A DNA stretch of 62,686 nt, from assembly GCA_903860745.1 (NCBI GenBank), contig CAIORQ010000081.1, positions 1-62,686 on the forward strand, written 5' to 3'. Within the stretch, counting starts at the first letter, position 1. Each line of letters starts with the position of its first letter. The notes beneath the pieces are model-generated. The model had not been told where the DNA came from. It ran no database searches and saw nothing but the letters and a program-made list of their open reading frames with translations. The stretch is from an uncultured Actinomycetes bacterium (GTDB lineage Bacteria; Actinomycetota; Acidimicrobiia; Acidimicrobiales; RAAP-2). Of the stretch, positions 41,825-49,441 are shown piece after piece. The translations under genes were made by a program, and so were the position numbers.

Positions 41825-42388
41825 TCACGCCGGAGGGGGGGCGTCGCCGGGGAAGAGCTCGGGAAAGAGTGCGGGAAGTTCGCTCAACCACTGTTCGACG
41901 GCGCCCTCGAAGAGGCGGCCGAAGCGCAGCGTGGCCAACTCGAAGGGGTCGTTGTTGTTCGTTCGCATGTCGACCTCCAACGCCGCGTAGTACTCGCGAC
42001 GCTCCTCGCGTTCGCGCGAGAACTCCGCCATGATCGTGCGAAGTCGCTCGGGCTCGAGGAAGGCGCCGAACCGGATGGTGAGCAGGACGGGGAATCGGAT
42101 GATCTCGTCCGAGGGACCCCCGTCGAGCCAGTCGTGGAGTGCGCGAACCCCCTGACGGGTGATCGAGAACTCACGGCTGGCCCGAGGTCCCAGGGGCCCG
42201 GCCTCGATGTAGCCGCGCTCTTCGAGGGTCTGGAGTTCTCGATAGACCTGACTGCGGGTGAGGGTCCAGAAATCACCGATGAGTATCCCGGCCGACTGCG
42301 ACAGCGCGTTGCCGTTGATCGGCCCGATCTGTGAGATGAGCCCCAACATGGCGGCGGCAGTGGAGTTGAGGGGGACTTGACTATCCAC
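41825..42388 (-). CDS. PadR-family transcriptional regulator
   Basis: 187 residues from GTG 42388. N-terminal winged helix (AAAMLGLISQIGPINGNAL..., wing EAGPLGPRASREFSITRQG) followed by a helical dimerisation domain (about 95-170), the PadR/Vir layout. Divergent from the ABC exporter pair at 42414, with only 25 bp between the two start codons. The start is 7 nt after a TACACT -10 box, so leaderless. PadR regulators next to ABC exporters usually repress them and respond to the exported compound. Confidence 0.85.
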   Translation of the reverse strand: MDSQVPLNSTAAAMLGLISQIGPINGNALSQSAGILIGDFWTLTRSQVYRELQTLEERGYIEAGPLGPRASREFSITRQGVRALHDWLDGGPSDEIIRFPVLLTIRFGAFLEPERLRTIMAEFSREREERREYYAALEVDMRTNNNDPFELATLRFGRLFEGAVEQWLSELPALFPELFPGDAPPPA

Positions 42389-42405
42389 AGTGGACAGTGT
42401 ACCGT
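42377..42405 (+). promoter_or_regulatory. Bidirectional promoter and putative PadR operator
   Basis: Plus strand: TTGACT (42377-42382), 17-bp spacer, TACCGT (42400-42405), start codon 8 nt later. Minus strand: TACACT (42401-42396) 7 nt before GTG 42388. The near-perfect palindrome TCCACAGTGGA (42384-42394) sits in the plus-strand spacer and over the start of padR, an ideal place for a repressor of both genes. Confidence 0.55.
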
Positions 42406-42413
42406 CATCCCCT

Positions 42414-43346
42414 ATGGAAAGCGAGAGAAAGTCTGCCGCCGTCTCGGTGCAGGGGCTCACGAAGCACTATGGCAAGTCCCCCGCTCTGCGCGGGGTGGAC
42501 TTGGAGATCCGCGAGGGTGAGATCTTCGCGCTCCTGGGGCCCAACGGGGCGGGCAAGACGACCTTCGTGGAGATCCTCGAGGGTTTTCGCCATCGCGACG
42601 GGGGAGAGGTGAGGGTCCTCGGGATGGATCCGAACCACCAACCCATGGCGCTCAAGACACGTATCGGCATCGTCTTGCAATCCTCGGGGATGGACCGCTA
42701 CCTCAACGTCGCCGAGACCGTCGCCATGTACTCCAGTTACTACCCACAGCCCCGGCCCGTCGACGAGATCCTCGAACTGGTGGGTCTCACCCAGAAGCGC
42801 GATGAGCGGGTGCTTCGCCTCTCGGGTGGCCAGCAACGTCGTCTGGACGTCGCCATCGCACTGGCCGGCAACCCGGACCTGCTGTTCCTGGACGAGCCGA
42901 CGACCGGTTTCGACCCGAGTGCGCGGCGCGAGGTGTGGGACGTGATCAAGAACCTGCGCAGTCTGGGCAAGACCGTGCTCTTGACGACGCACTTCATGGA
43001 CGAGGCCCAGTACCTGGCCGATCGCCTCGCCGTCATCGCCAACGGTCGTATCGTGGCCGAGGGCGATCCGGCGACCCTGGCCGGGCGTGACCGGATGCGT
43101 GCGACGATCAGATTCACCCTGCCCGAGGGCGCCCGCCCGCCGGCGCACTTGAGCGCCGAGGTGGTGGTGGGCTCGTCCTACGAGGTGTCGAGCGACCGGG
43201 TCACCCAGGACCTCCACGACCTCACGTCGTGGGCGCTCGGGTCGGCCATCGACCTGGAGGACCTGCGGGTGGACCGTCCCAGCCTCGAAGACGTCTACCT
43301 GGAGCTGACGAGCGAGACCGATCCCTACCACGAGGAGACGCGATGA
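42414..43346 (+). CDS. ABC transporter ATP-binding protein (drug/lipid exporter type)
   Basis: 310 residues from ATG 42414. Walker A LLGPNGAGKTT, Q-loop IGIVLQSSG, signature LSGGQQRRLDVAIAL, Walker B LLFLDEPTTGFDP and switch His in LTTHFMDEA are complete. The C-terminal ~90 residues form the DrrA/CcmA-type extension (FTLPEGARPPAHL onwards). With the following permease it forms a half-size ABC-2 exporter. Probably leaderless and under PadR control. Confidence 0.93.
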   Translation: MESERKSAAVSVQGLTKHYGKSPALRGVDLEIREGEIFALLGPNGAGKTTFVEILEGFRHRDGGEVRVLGMDPNHQPMALKTRIGIVLQSSGMDRYLNVAETVAMYSSYYPQPRPVDEILELVGLTQKRDERVLRLSGGQQRRLDVAIALAGNPDLLFLDEPTTGFDPSARREVWDVIKNLRSLGKTVLLTTHFMDEAQYLADRLAVIANGRIVAEGDPATLAGRDRMRATIRFTLPEGARPPAHLSAEVVVGSSYEVSSDRVTQDLHDLTSWALGSAIDLEDLRVDRPSLEDVYLELTSETDPYHEETR

Positions 43347-44116
43347 ACTCCGCCGCGATGTTGAGCACCCAGGTCAAGTACGTCAACAAGGCCTTCTGGC
43401 GCAATCCCGCCTCCGCCTTCTTCACCTTCGCCTTCCCCCTGATGTTCCTCGTGATCTTCACCTCGCTCCTGGGCAACCATACGATCAAGGTCTCGGCCAA
43501 CGGTCCGACCATCGCGATCTCCACCTACTACGTGGCCGCGATGGCCGCCTACGCCGTCATCTCGGCCACCTACAACAACATCGCCATCGGCCTGGCGATC
43601 CAGCGTGATTCCGGCGTCCTCAAGCGCACCCGCGGCACCCCGATCCCCAGCGGGATCTACATCCTCGGTCGCCTCATCCACGCCTTCTTCGTCGCGGTGA
43701 TCCTGGTCGTGATCACCGCCGCCTACGGTCGACTCTTCTATCACGCGGCCCTGCCCACCGGTCGTCCGCTCGCGGAATTCCTGGTGATGCTCCTGGTGGG
43801 AACGATGGCGTTCTGCGCCCTCGGCTTCGCGATCACCACGGTCATCCCGAACGCGGACGCCGCGCCGGCGGTGGTGAACGCGAGCATCCTGCCCCTGTTG
43901 TTCCTCTCGGGCATCTTCATCCCGCTGGCGTCGAACGCGCCCTCGTGGCTGCTGTGGATCGCGCGCATCTTCCCCGTGCGACACTTCGCGCTGGGCATGG
44001 ACGCAGGCTTCGTGGGTTCACCCTTCAACTGGACCGACGTGCTCATCGTGGCGGCGTGGGGGGTGGGGGCCTTCGCGGTGTCCTATCGCTTCTTCACCTG
44101 GGAGCCCAAGCGCTGA
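43343..44116 (+). CDS. ABC-2 type transporter permease
   Basis: 257 residues, six membrane helices. Starts ATG 43343, overlapping the ATPase stop (ATGA). Features of the ABC-2 family: LKRTRGTPIPSGIYILGR cytoplasmic loop after TM2, FLSGIFIPL in TM5 and FPVRHFALGMDAGF before TM6. DrrB/NodJ-like; the substrate is likely a hydrophobic small molecule. Ends 7 bp from the stop of the converging XRE gene. Confidence 0.92.
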   Translation: MNSAAMLSTQVKYVNKAFWRNPASAFFTFAFPLMFLVIFTSLLGNHTIKVSANGPTIAISTYYVAAMAAYAVISATYNNIAIGLAIQRDSGVLKRTRGTPIPSGIYILGRLIHAFFVAVILVVITAAYGRLFYHAALPTGRPLAEFLVMLLVGTMAFCALGFAITTVIPNADAAPAVVNASILPLLFLSGIFIPLASNAPSWLLWIARIFPVRHFALGMDAGFVGSPFNWTDVLIVAAWGVGAFAVSYRFFTWEPKR

Positions 44117-44123
44117 TCCAGGA

Positions 44124-44828
44124 CTAGTCGGGCTGACCGTCCTGCATGGCCTGCAGGACGTCCACCGCCGAGGTGAGCCCCCGTCGGCCCTTGCGCGCGG
44201 CCTTGGCCGGGGCGTCGGGCAGCGACTGGATCTGCTGGCGGCGGCCGACCACGTTCCAGACCCCTCGCGCGGCCTGCGACGAGTGGTTGGTGTACATGTG
44301 GGGGCGCAGGGCGTCGAACTGGAGGGAATCGCCCGCCTGGAGCACGTAGGTGTCGAACTCGAGTTGCAGGGTGAGCTCGCCTTCGATGATGTACGCGTAT
44401 TCGAAACCAGCGTGGCGCATGAACTTTCCCTCGATGGATGAGGAGGCACCCGGGGAGTAGGTCACGAGGAGGGGTTCTCCGGGTCCGCCGCTCCCGGTGG
44501 CGAGCTGCTCCCAACGCACGCCGTTGTCCATCTCCAACGTGGCGTTGTCGCTGGCGCGTTGCACCGGAGGGTGCGCGTGAGCGCGGTTGGCTTCGGCGCT
44601 GGTGGGCTCCGAGCCGTCCGACAGCGGGTCGTTGTTCAGCAGGTCGTCCATCGACAGTCCGAGGAAATTGCTGATCGCGTAGAGGGTGGAGACCGACGGC
44701 TGGGTCTTTCCCGTCTCGACCTGGGAGATGAGCGAGGGTGAGACACCGATCTCCCCGGCCAGACTGCGAAGTGAGATGCCGCGCTTGACCCGAGCGTGGC
44801 GCAAAAGAGCACCCACCTCTGACGTCAT
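44124..44828 (-). CDS. XRE-family regulator with C-terminal cupin sensor domain
   Basis: 234 residues. HTH_3 at residues 5-60 (LLRHARVKRGISLRSLAGEI, recognition helix SPSLISQVETGKTQPS), a linker of about 30 residues, then a cupin domain (100-200: EYAYIIEGELTLQLEF, LQAGDSLQFDALRPHMYTNH). This SutR/PuuR-like architecture senses a small ligand in the cupin. ATG 44828. Its own promoter carries a perfect palindrome over the -35 box (see 44935-44975), suggesting autorepression. Neighbours upstream on the same strand are bicupin and SDR. Confidence 0.88.
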   Translation of the reverse strand: MTSEVGALLRHARVKRGISLRSLAGEIGVSPSLISQVETGKTQPSVSTLYAISNFLGLSMDDLLNNDPLSDGSEPTSAEANRAHAHPPVQRASDNATLEMDNGVRWEQLATGSGGPGEPLLVTYSPGASSSIEGKFMRHAGFEYAYIIEGELTLQLEFDTYVLQAGDSLQFDALRPHMYTNHSSQAARGVWNVVGRRQQIQSLPDAPAKAARKGRRGLTSAVDVLQAMQDGQPD

Positions 44829-44934
44829 GTTCTCCCCTTCACGATCGAGACGACGAGTCGGCCCCGCGTCGTGGGATGCGGGAACGACACCACAACTGTG
44901 CAGCGGGGCACCTCGCCCGCCACCCGTGCGCCAA

Positions 44935-44975
44935 AGTGTAACAAGGATTGGGCCGATTGTTCACTCGCAGTGAAC
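44935..44975 (-). promoter_or_regulatory. Promoter and palindromic operator of the XRE-cupin gene
   Basis: On the minus strand TGAACA (44963-44958), 17-bp spacer, TACACT (44940-44935). The perfect 7+7 palindrome GTTCACT-CGC-AGTGAAC (44959-44975) covers the -35 box. It lies 107-147 bp upstream of the XRE start codon, leaving a 5' leader of about 100 nt. Confidence 0.6.
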
Positions 44976-44994
44976 TGTACGTCGGATCGGGCCG

Positions 44995-45900
44995 CTAGTC
45001 GTGGTGGTGGATCTTGTCCGCCAGGTGCTCCCACTCGCGGCTGAAGCGGTAGGAGTGTCGCTGCGGCGGCTGGGGCGCCTGGACCTCGATCCACCGTACG
45101 AGTTCGTCGCCGCGGTTCTCGAAGCCGTGGTCGGCGCCGACGCCCGCCCAGAGGACGTCGCCGGGGTGCATCACCATTTCGTGACCTTCGACGAGGGCGT
45201 GCGTCTCTCCCGCGACGAACACATAGGCCTCCTCGAAGGGGTGGTCGTGGGGGTGCGCGATGGCCGTGGGTTGGTAGTCGACCATGAACATGGTGTGGAG
45301 GTAGGCGCCCACCTGCTGGTCGATCAGCATCTTCACGCCGATGCCGCTGTAGGCCAGGAGGGCGGTGGCCATGGAGGGTGAGACGGTGGGAGCGTTGACG
45401 TCGCTGCCACCGGCGAGGCGCTTGAGGTCCATGGCGTCGGAGTCGAAGCGGACGGCGTTGCGGTTGCGCGGGTCGCGCATGTCGGGCACGACCGGGCTGG
45501 TCTCGACGAGGTCCTGGCCGGTGAAGAAGGTGTCCACGCGTCGTCCGTCGGTGAGGTGTCCGGGAGCGGCCATCTGGAGGAACTGGACGGGACCGTTGAC
45601 GGCTCTCATGGCGTAGGGCTCGCCCAGGGGGAGCACGATGCAGTGGTGCGCCGCGAGGTGCGTCGTCTTGCCCAGGGTGGTGACGGCGAGCGTTCCCGAA
45701 TAGACGTACAGGCTGATCTCGTGGGAGTGCAACACCGGGTCCACCGATCCACCGGCGTCCAGGAACACCATGGACAGGGTCATGTGCGGTGAGCCGGCCG
45801 CCTGGTCGATCAGGACCTGCTGTCGGTAGCCCTGGGAGTGCCCGCGGTAGGCCTCGGGAACTGCCGCGTGCGTCGAATCGATGCGGGTGGTGTGAAACAT
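44995..45900 (-). CDS. Bicupin domain protein
   Basis: 301 residues with two cupin barrels. First barrel: SVDPVLHSHEISLYVYSG...LPLGEPYAMRAV; second barrel: IAHPHDHPFEEAYVFVAGE...MHPGDVLWAGVGADHGF with the classical HxH-x4-E metal set. C-terminal QAPQPPQRHSYRFSREWEHL. Related general shapes are ureidoglycine aminohydrolase or other two-barrel cupin enzymes, but no specific assignment is possible. The second barrel has intact metal ligands, so an enzymatic role is likely. Starts 29 bp after the SDR stop (same operon). Confidence 0.8.
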   Translation of the reverse strand: MFHTTRIDSTHAAVPEAYRGHSQGYRQQVLIDQAAGSPHMTLSMVFLDAGGSVDPVLHSHEISLYVYSGTLAVTTLGKTTHLAAHHCIVLPLGEPYAMRAVNGPVQFLQMAAPGHLTDGRRVDTFFTGQDLVETSPVVPDMRDPRNRNAVRFDSDAMDLKRLAGGSDVNAPTVSPSMATALLAYSGIGVKMLIDQQVGAYLHTMFMVDYQPTAIAHPHDHPFEEAYVFVAGETHALVEGHEMVMHPGDVLWAGVGADHGFENRGDELVRWIEVQAPQPPQRHSYRFSREWEHLADKIHHHD

Positions 45901-45929
45901 CGGACTCTTCCTTTCGCTCTAGCTGGTGG

Positions 45930-46634
45930 CTACTTGAGGAGCCATCCGCCGTCCATCGCCAGGTTGACGCCGTTGACGCCGGTGTTGTCGAGGAGGAACT
46001 CGACGCTGTCCACGATCTCCGCCATGGTCACCAGTCGCCCCAGGGGCGTCCGGTTGACGATGTGGCTGTTGTCCTTCGAATCCCAGTAGGGACTGTCGCC
46101 GATGATGCCGGGGTGGACGGCGTTGACGCGCACGGGCGCCAACTCCGTGGCCAGGGAGTGGACGATCCCGACGACGCCCCCGTTGACCGTGGAGACCGTC
46201 GTGGAGCCGGGGTAGGGGCGCTCGAGGGCCAGTCCGCCGAAGAGGACGATGGACGCCCGGTCACTCAGGCGCGACCGCAGGGTGTGCACGACCTCGGTGT
46301 AGCCGACGAGCTTGAGCGTGACGAGACGCACCGCCGCCCGTACGTCGTAGTGGTCCAAGGTGTTCATGTCGCGTTCGATCGCGGCGATGACGAGGTCGTC
46401 GATGGTGCCCACCGAGGACAGGGCCTCGGCGATGGTCTCGGGCTCGGACAAGTCCAGCGCCAAGCCCGTCACTCCCATGCCGATCTCCTCGACCGCCGCC
46501 GCCGCGCTCGCGGGCGTGCGCCCGGTGAGGATGACCTGCGAGCCTTGGGCGGCGAGGTCCCGGACGATCTCCTTGCCGATTCCTTGCGTGCCGCCTACGA
46601 CCAGCGCGGTACGGCCTTCACGAGCGAGTGACAT
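45930..46634 (-). CDS. SDR-fold protein lacking the catalytic Tyr-Lys pair
   Basis: 234 residues. Nucleotide-binding GGTQGIGKEI is intact and Arg/Thr in LTGRTPAS suggests NADP. The active-site region reads SIVLFGGLALERPYPGST...STVNGGVVGIVHSLA; where classical SDRs have YxxxK there is T...G, so neither Tyr nor Lys is present. The C-terminal MDGGWLLK is normal. Either an altered mechanism or a non-catalytic, NADP-binding partner. First gene of the SDR-bicupin unit, with an operator-like palindrome 17 bp upstream. Confidence 0.8.
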   Translation of the reverse strand: MSLAREGRTALVVGGTQGIGKEIVRDLAAQGSQVILTGRTPASAAAAVEEIGMGVTGLALDLSEPETIAEALSSVGTIDDLVIAAIERDMNTLDHYDVRAAVRLVTLKLVGYTEVVHTLRSRLSDRASIVLFGGLALERPYPGSTTVSTVNGGVVGIVHSLATELAPVRVNAVHPGIIGDSPYWDSKDNSHIVNRTPLGRLVTMAEIVDSVEFLLDNTGVNGVNLAMDGGWLLK

Positions 46635-46650
46635 GGTCCCCCCTGTAGTT

Positions 46651-46667
46651 GTTCAGTGTCATAGAAC
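46651..46667. promoter_or_regulatory. Operator-like inverted repeat before the SDR-bicupin operon
   Basis: GTTCAGTGTCATAGAAC, 17 bp, the same length and outer bases (GTTC...GAAC) as the perfect palindrome before the XRE gene, with weaker inner symmetry. It is 17-33 bp upstream of the SDR start codon. Confidence 0.45.
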
Positions 46668-47429
46668 ATACATGAAATCACTTGCGGTGTCAGCCACGGC
46701 GGGCGTTGCCGTGAGGTGCGGCTCACGCGGGCCCGGCAGAAGTCCCCGTGGGTCGCATCCCGGGCCACGGGGATCGGCGCACTCCGCCACGTCGTGAAGC
46801 GTGCCTGGGCGGGCCACTCGGTGACACCTCGCTCGATTCGAGGTGGATACGCCCTCGTCAGGGGCTCCATGCGAGAGAGTGGTGCCATCCCCTCGACCAG
46901 CGTCGTCACGGACCCGAATCCCGGTCCCGGGTCGCGTCAGGTGGCCGCACCAGCGTTGTGGCTCGTCCCCCACCTCGGCGGAGCTGAGGGTCGGCTCCGC
47001 CGTTCGCGCGGGCGACGCTCCAGCGACGTCGACGTCGGTCGGGCTGAACAGTCGTCGCGGCTGGCGTGGGACCGGACCTTCTCGGGGAAGCGACCGCGGG
47101 GATTCAGCCGTCGGCGGAGAACTCCAGAACCCTCGAAACCTGGGGTTCACGGGACCCGTCAGGCTCATGGAGCGACGGGCCCCCTCGCCTGAAAAATCCT
47201 CACTCATGTTCGCTATATGTGTACACTGTTCACTTGTTGGGGGGAGTCAGCGCTGGATGGTCCAGGGGTGGAGGGTCGGAGTCGACGTGAGGTGGGGCCG
47301 AAGGTGTGCCCATCGACTTGGACCGCTGCCTCGCGGGGCTGGCACTCGTGATGGGCACCGGGACGTTGACCTCGCGACTCGGTGGGTACGAGTTCGGCCG
47401 TCGGTCCGGACGTGTCAGAGAGGATTGTC
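46668..47429. other. Long intergenic region between divergent SDR and M24 genes
   Basis: Roughly 760 bp. Open frames exist on both strands (for example minus 46659-47207, plus 46716-47192) but they are Arg/Pro/Gly-rich, lack SD sequences and resemble no family, so I do not call a gene. A CACCTCG/CGAGGTG hairpin lies near 46830. The right part holds promoter-like AT-rich sequence (47190-47235) for the M24 gene, leaving a leader of about 200 nt. Confidence 0.5.
47208..47234 (+). promoter_or_regulatory. Cluster of XRE half-site-like sequences before the M24 gene
   Basis: GTTCGCT (47208), GTACACT (47221) and GTTCACT (47228) are copies with 0-1 mismatches of the GTTCACT arm found in the XRE operator. 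They overlap promoter-like sequences (TATATG, TACACT). Single half-sites occur by chance; the clustering is the point. Confidence 0.35.
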
Positions 47430-48773
47430 ATGGCGGTCAAGACACTTGGATTCAACGGCGTCGACTGGGAGCAGCGGGTCGACTTCGACCGACTGCGTAC
47501 CGAGAGACTCGCCCGCCTGAACGCGCAACTCGACTCCAGCCACCTCGGGTCGCTGCTCACCTTCGACTTCAACAACATCCGCTACATGACGTCGACGCAC
47601 ATCGGGACGTGGGCCATCGACAAACTGATCCGCTTCGCGCTCCTGCCGCGTGGGGGACAGCCGGTGGTGTGGGACTTCGGCTCGGCCGCCAAGCACCACG
47701 TCCTGTACAACCCCTGGCTAGACCACGGTTCGGGGGCGCACGACGACATCGAGCCCGAGCACGGCTCGCGACCCGGCATCTCGACCTTGCGCGGCGCCTT
47801 CCACCCCGACGCCGGCATCGCCGAGGGCGTCGCCAAGGCGATCAAGCGAGAGCTCGACAAGTACGGTCTGGCCAACGAGCCGCTCGGCGTCGACGTCGTC
47901 GAGATGCCGGTGTTGATGGCCCTCAAGGCCGAGGGGATCGACGTGGTCGACGGCCAACAGGTCTTCCTCGAGGCGCGTCGCATCAAGACCGTCGACGAGA
48001 TCTCGTTGCTGGCGAGCGCGGCGTCGATGGTCGACGCGGCCTACGACGAGTTGTACAGCTTCTTGCGCCCCGGGGTGCGCGAGAACGAGTGCGTCGGACT
48101 GGTCAACAAGGTCCTGTACGACCTGGGCAGCGAGCACGTCGAGGGGGTCAACGCCATTTCGGGCGAGCGCTGCTCGCCGCACCCCCACGTGTTCACCGAC
48201 CGCATCCTGCGTCCGGGGGATCCGGCGTTCTTCGACATCCTGCACTCCTTCAACGGCTACCGGACCTGCTACTACCGGACCTTCGCGGTCGGCTCCGCGT
48301 CGGTGGCCCAACGAGACGCCTACACGAAGTGTCGTGAGATCATGGACAACGCCATCGACCTCGTGCGCCCCGGGGCCACCACTGCCGACATCGTGTCCGT
48401 GTGGCCCAAGGCCCAGGAGTTCGGCTTCCCCGACGAGATGGCGGCCTTCGCGCTGCAGTACGGACACGGCGTGGGACTGTCGATCTGGGAGAAGCCGATC
48501 TTCTCGCGACTGGTCTCCTTCGATCACCCTGAGGTCCTCGAGGAGGGCATGGTCTTCGCCCTCGAGACCTATTGGCCGGCGGCCGATGGATGGGGTGCCG
48601 CGCGTATCGAGGAGGAGATGGTCGTCACCGCCACCGGCTGCGAGGTCATCACCAAGTTCCCCGCCGAGGAGCTTCTGGTCGCGGGCCAGCGCTACTGGAC
48701 GGTGGACGGAAACCTCAACACCACGCGAGACGCGCAGTCGCACGTGAACACTCGCGCGTCGCGCCAGAAGTAG
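47430..48773 (+). CDS. M24 (pita-bread) family protein with altered metal site, DddP/creatinase-like
   Basis: 447 residues from ATG 47430 (AGAGAGG upstream). The N-terminal creatinase-like domain contains LLTFDFNNIRYMT; the C-terminal pita-bread domain follows from about residue 210. Expected M24 metal ligands are D, D, H, E, E. Seen: D269 (FFDILHSF), H346 (YGHGVGLS), E379 (ALETYW) and E394-396 (RIEEEM), but where the second Asp should be the sequence reads CYYRTF (280-285). So the dinuclear site is changed: M24 lyases and creatinase also depart from peptidase chemistry. Could be a lyase or amidinohydrolase-like enzyme; not a standard aminopeptidase. Confidence 0.8.
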   Translation: MAVKTLGFNGVDWEQRVDFDRLRTERLARLNAQLDSSHLGSLLTFDFNNIRYMTSTHIGTWAIDKLIRFALLPRGGQPVVWDFGSAAKHHVLYNPWLDHGSGAHDDIEPEHGSRPGISTLRGAFHPDAGIAEGVAKAIKRELDKYGLANEPLGVDVVEMPVLMALKAEGIDVVDGQQVFLEARRIKTVDEISLLASAASMVDAAYDELYSFLRPGVRENECVGLVNKVLYDLGSEHVEGVNAISGERCSPHPHVFTDRILRPGDPAFFDILHSFNGYRTCYYRTFAVGSASVAQRDAYTKCREIMDNAIDLVRPGATTADIVSVWPKAQEFGFPDEMAAFALQYGHGVGLSIWEKPIFSRLVSFDHPEVLEEGMVFALETYWPAADGWGAARIEEEMVVTATGCEVITKFPAEELLVAGQRYWTVDGNLNTTRDAQSHVNTRASRQK

Positions 48774-48789
48774 CCGAGTCCGAGATCAA

Positions 48790-48821
48790 GCGGCCCCGCC
48801 GTCTCGCGACGACGGGGCCGC
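48790..48821. terminator. Bidirectional hairpin between M24 and DUF4232 genes
   Basis: GCGGCCCCGCCGTC / GACGACGGGGCCGC, 14-bp stem with one mismatch and a 4-nt loop, 16 bp after the M24 stop and 14 bp before the converging stop. Confidence 0.65.
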
Positions 48822-48835
48822 GCCTCCCCGGGACC

Positions 48836-49372
48836 TCAGGCGCCGGTGGTGCCGGCGACCAGCAACTGGGTGTGGGTGCTGGCGGTCTTGGTGCACACCG
48901 AGATGCGCAACGCGAGGTAGTGGTTCGACACGAAGCCGCCCAGGGTCACCACGACGCCGCCAGCGTTGCGCGCCACGCAGGCGCTGGAGGTGTAGTTGCC
49001 GGTCTCGGTCACACCGAACCCGGCGCTCACCGACCTCCCCGGGGCGACCTCGTGGCGAACGGGCATTTCACCCGTGGAGTTGTTGTGCGCCGCGGGACCC
49101 ATGTGGAGCGTACTGTGGGACGCGCCGCCCGCGACGGGTTGAACAGCGGGGACGCCCCAGATGCTGCAGGCCGAGGGACCGGTGTTGGTGAACACGATCG
49201 GGTACCAGATGGTGCCGGCGGCACCCTGGGCAGTGCCCACCGACACCTTGAGGTGGCTGGCGACACACGAGGGGGCGCTCGCGGCCGACGCCGAGGCCGC
49301 GACGGCTCCCGAGGCGGCCACGACTCCGGTGGCGAGCAGGGAAGCGCTGGCGAACATACGCAGTGATCTCAT
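48836..49372 (-). CDS. Secreted DUF4232-like protein
   Basis: 178 residues. Signal peptide at 1-31 (MFASASLLATGVVAASG...) followed by a beta-rich domain with the DUF4232 pattern: four Cys (SCVASHL, ACSIWG, ACVARN, SVCTKT) and IVFTNTGPSACSIWGVPAV. The family is common in actinobacteria as exported proteins or lipoproteins of unknown role. No lipobox is visible, so probably released. Start ATG 49372; ATG at residue 6 is possible. Confidence 0.75.
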   Translation of the reverse strand: MRSLRMFASASLLATGVVAASGAVAASASAASAPSCVASHLKVSVGTAQGAAGTIWYPIVFTNTGPSACSIWGVPAVQPVAGGASHSTLHMGPAAHNNSTGEMPVRHEVAPGRSVSAGFGVTETGNYTSSACVARNAGGVVVTLGGFVSNHYLALRISVCTKTASTHTQLLVAGTTGA

Positions 49373-49441
49373 GGGTGTTGACGGCCTTTCGTTGAGGTCT
49401 TTCCCGTGTTGTGTCGGTCGCAGGCCGGTTCTTACAGAGGG

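Noticed and set aside
46659-47207. Possible gene of 182 codons antisense to the M24 leader
   Set aside because: Arg/Pro/Gly-rich product, no RBS, competing frames on both strands, and operator-like sequences at both ends.
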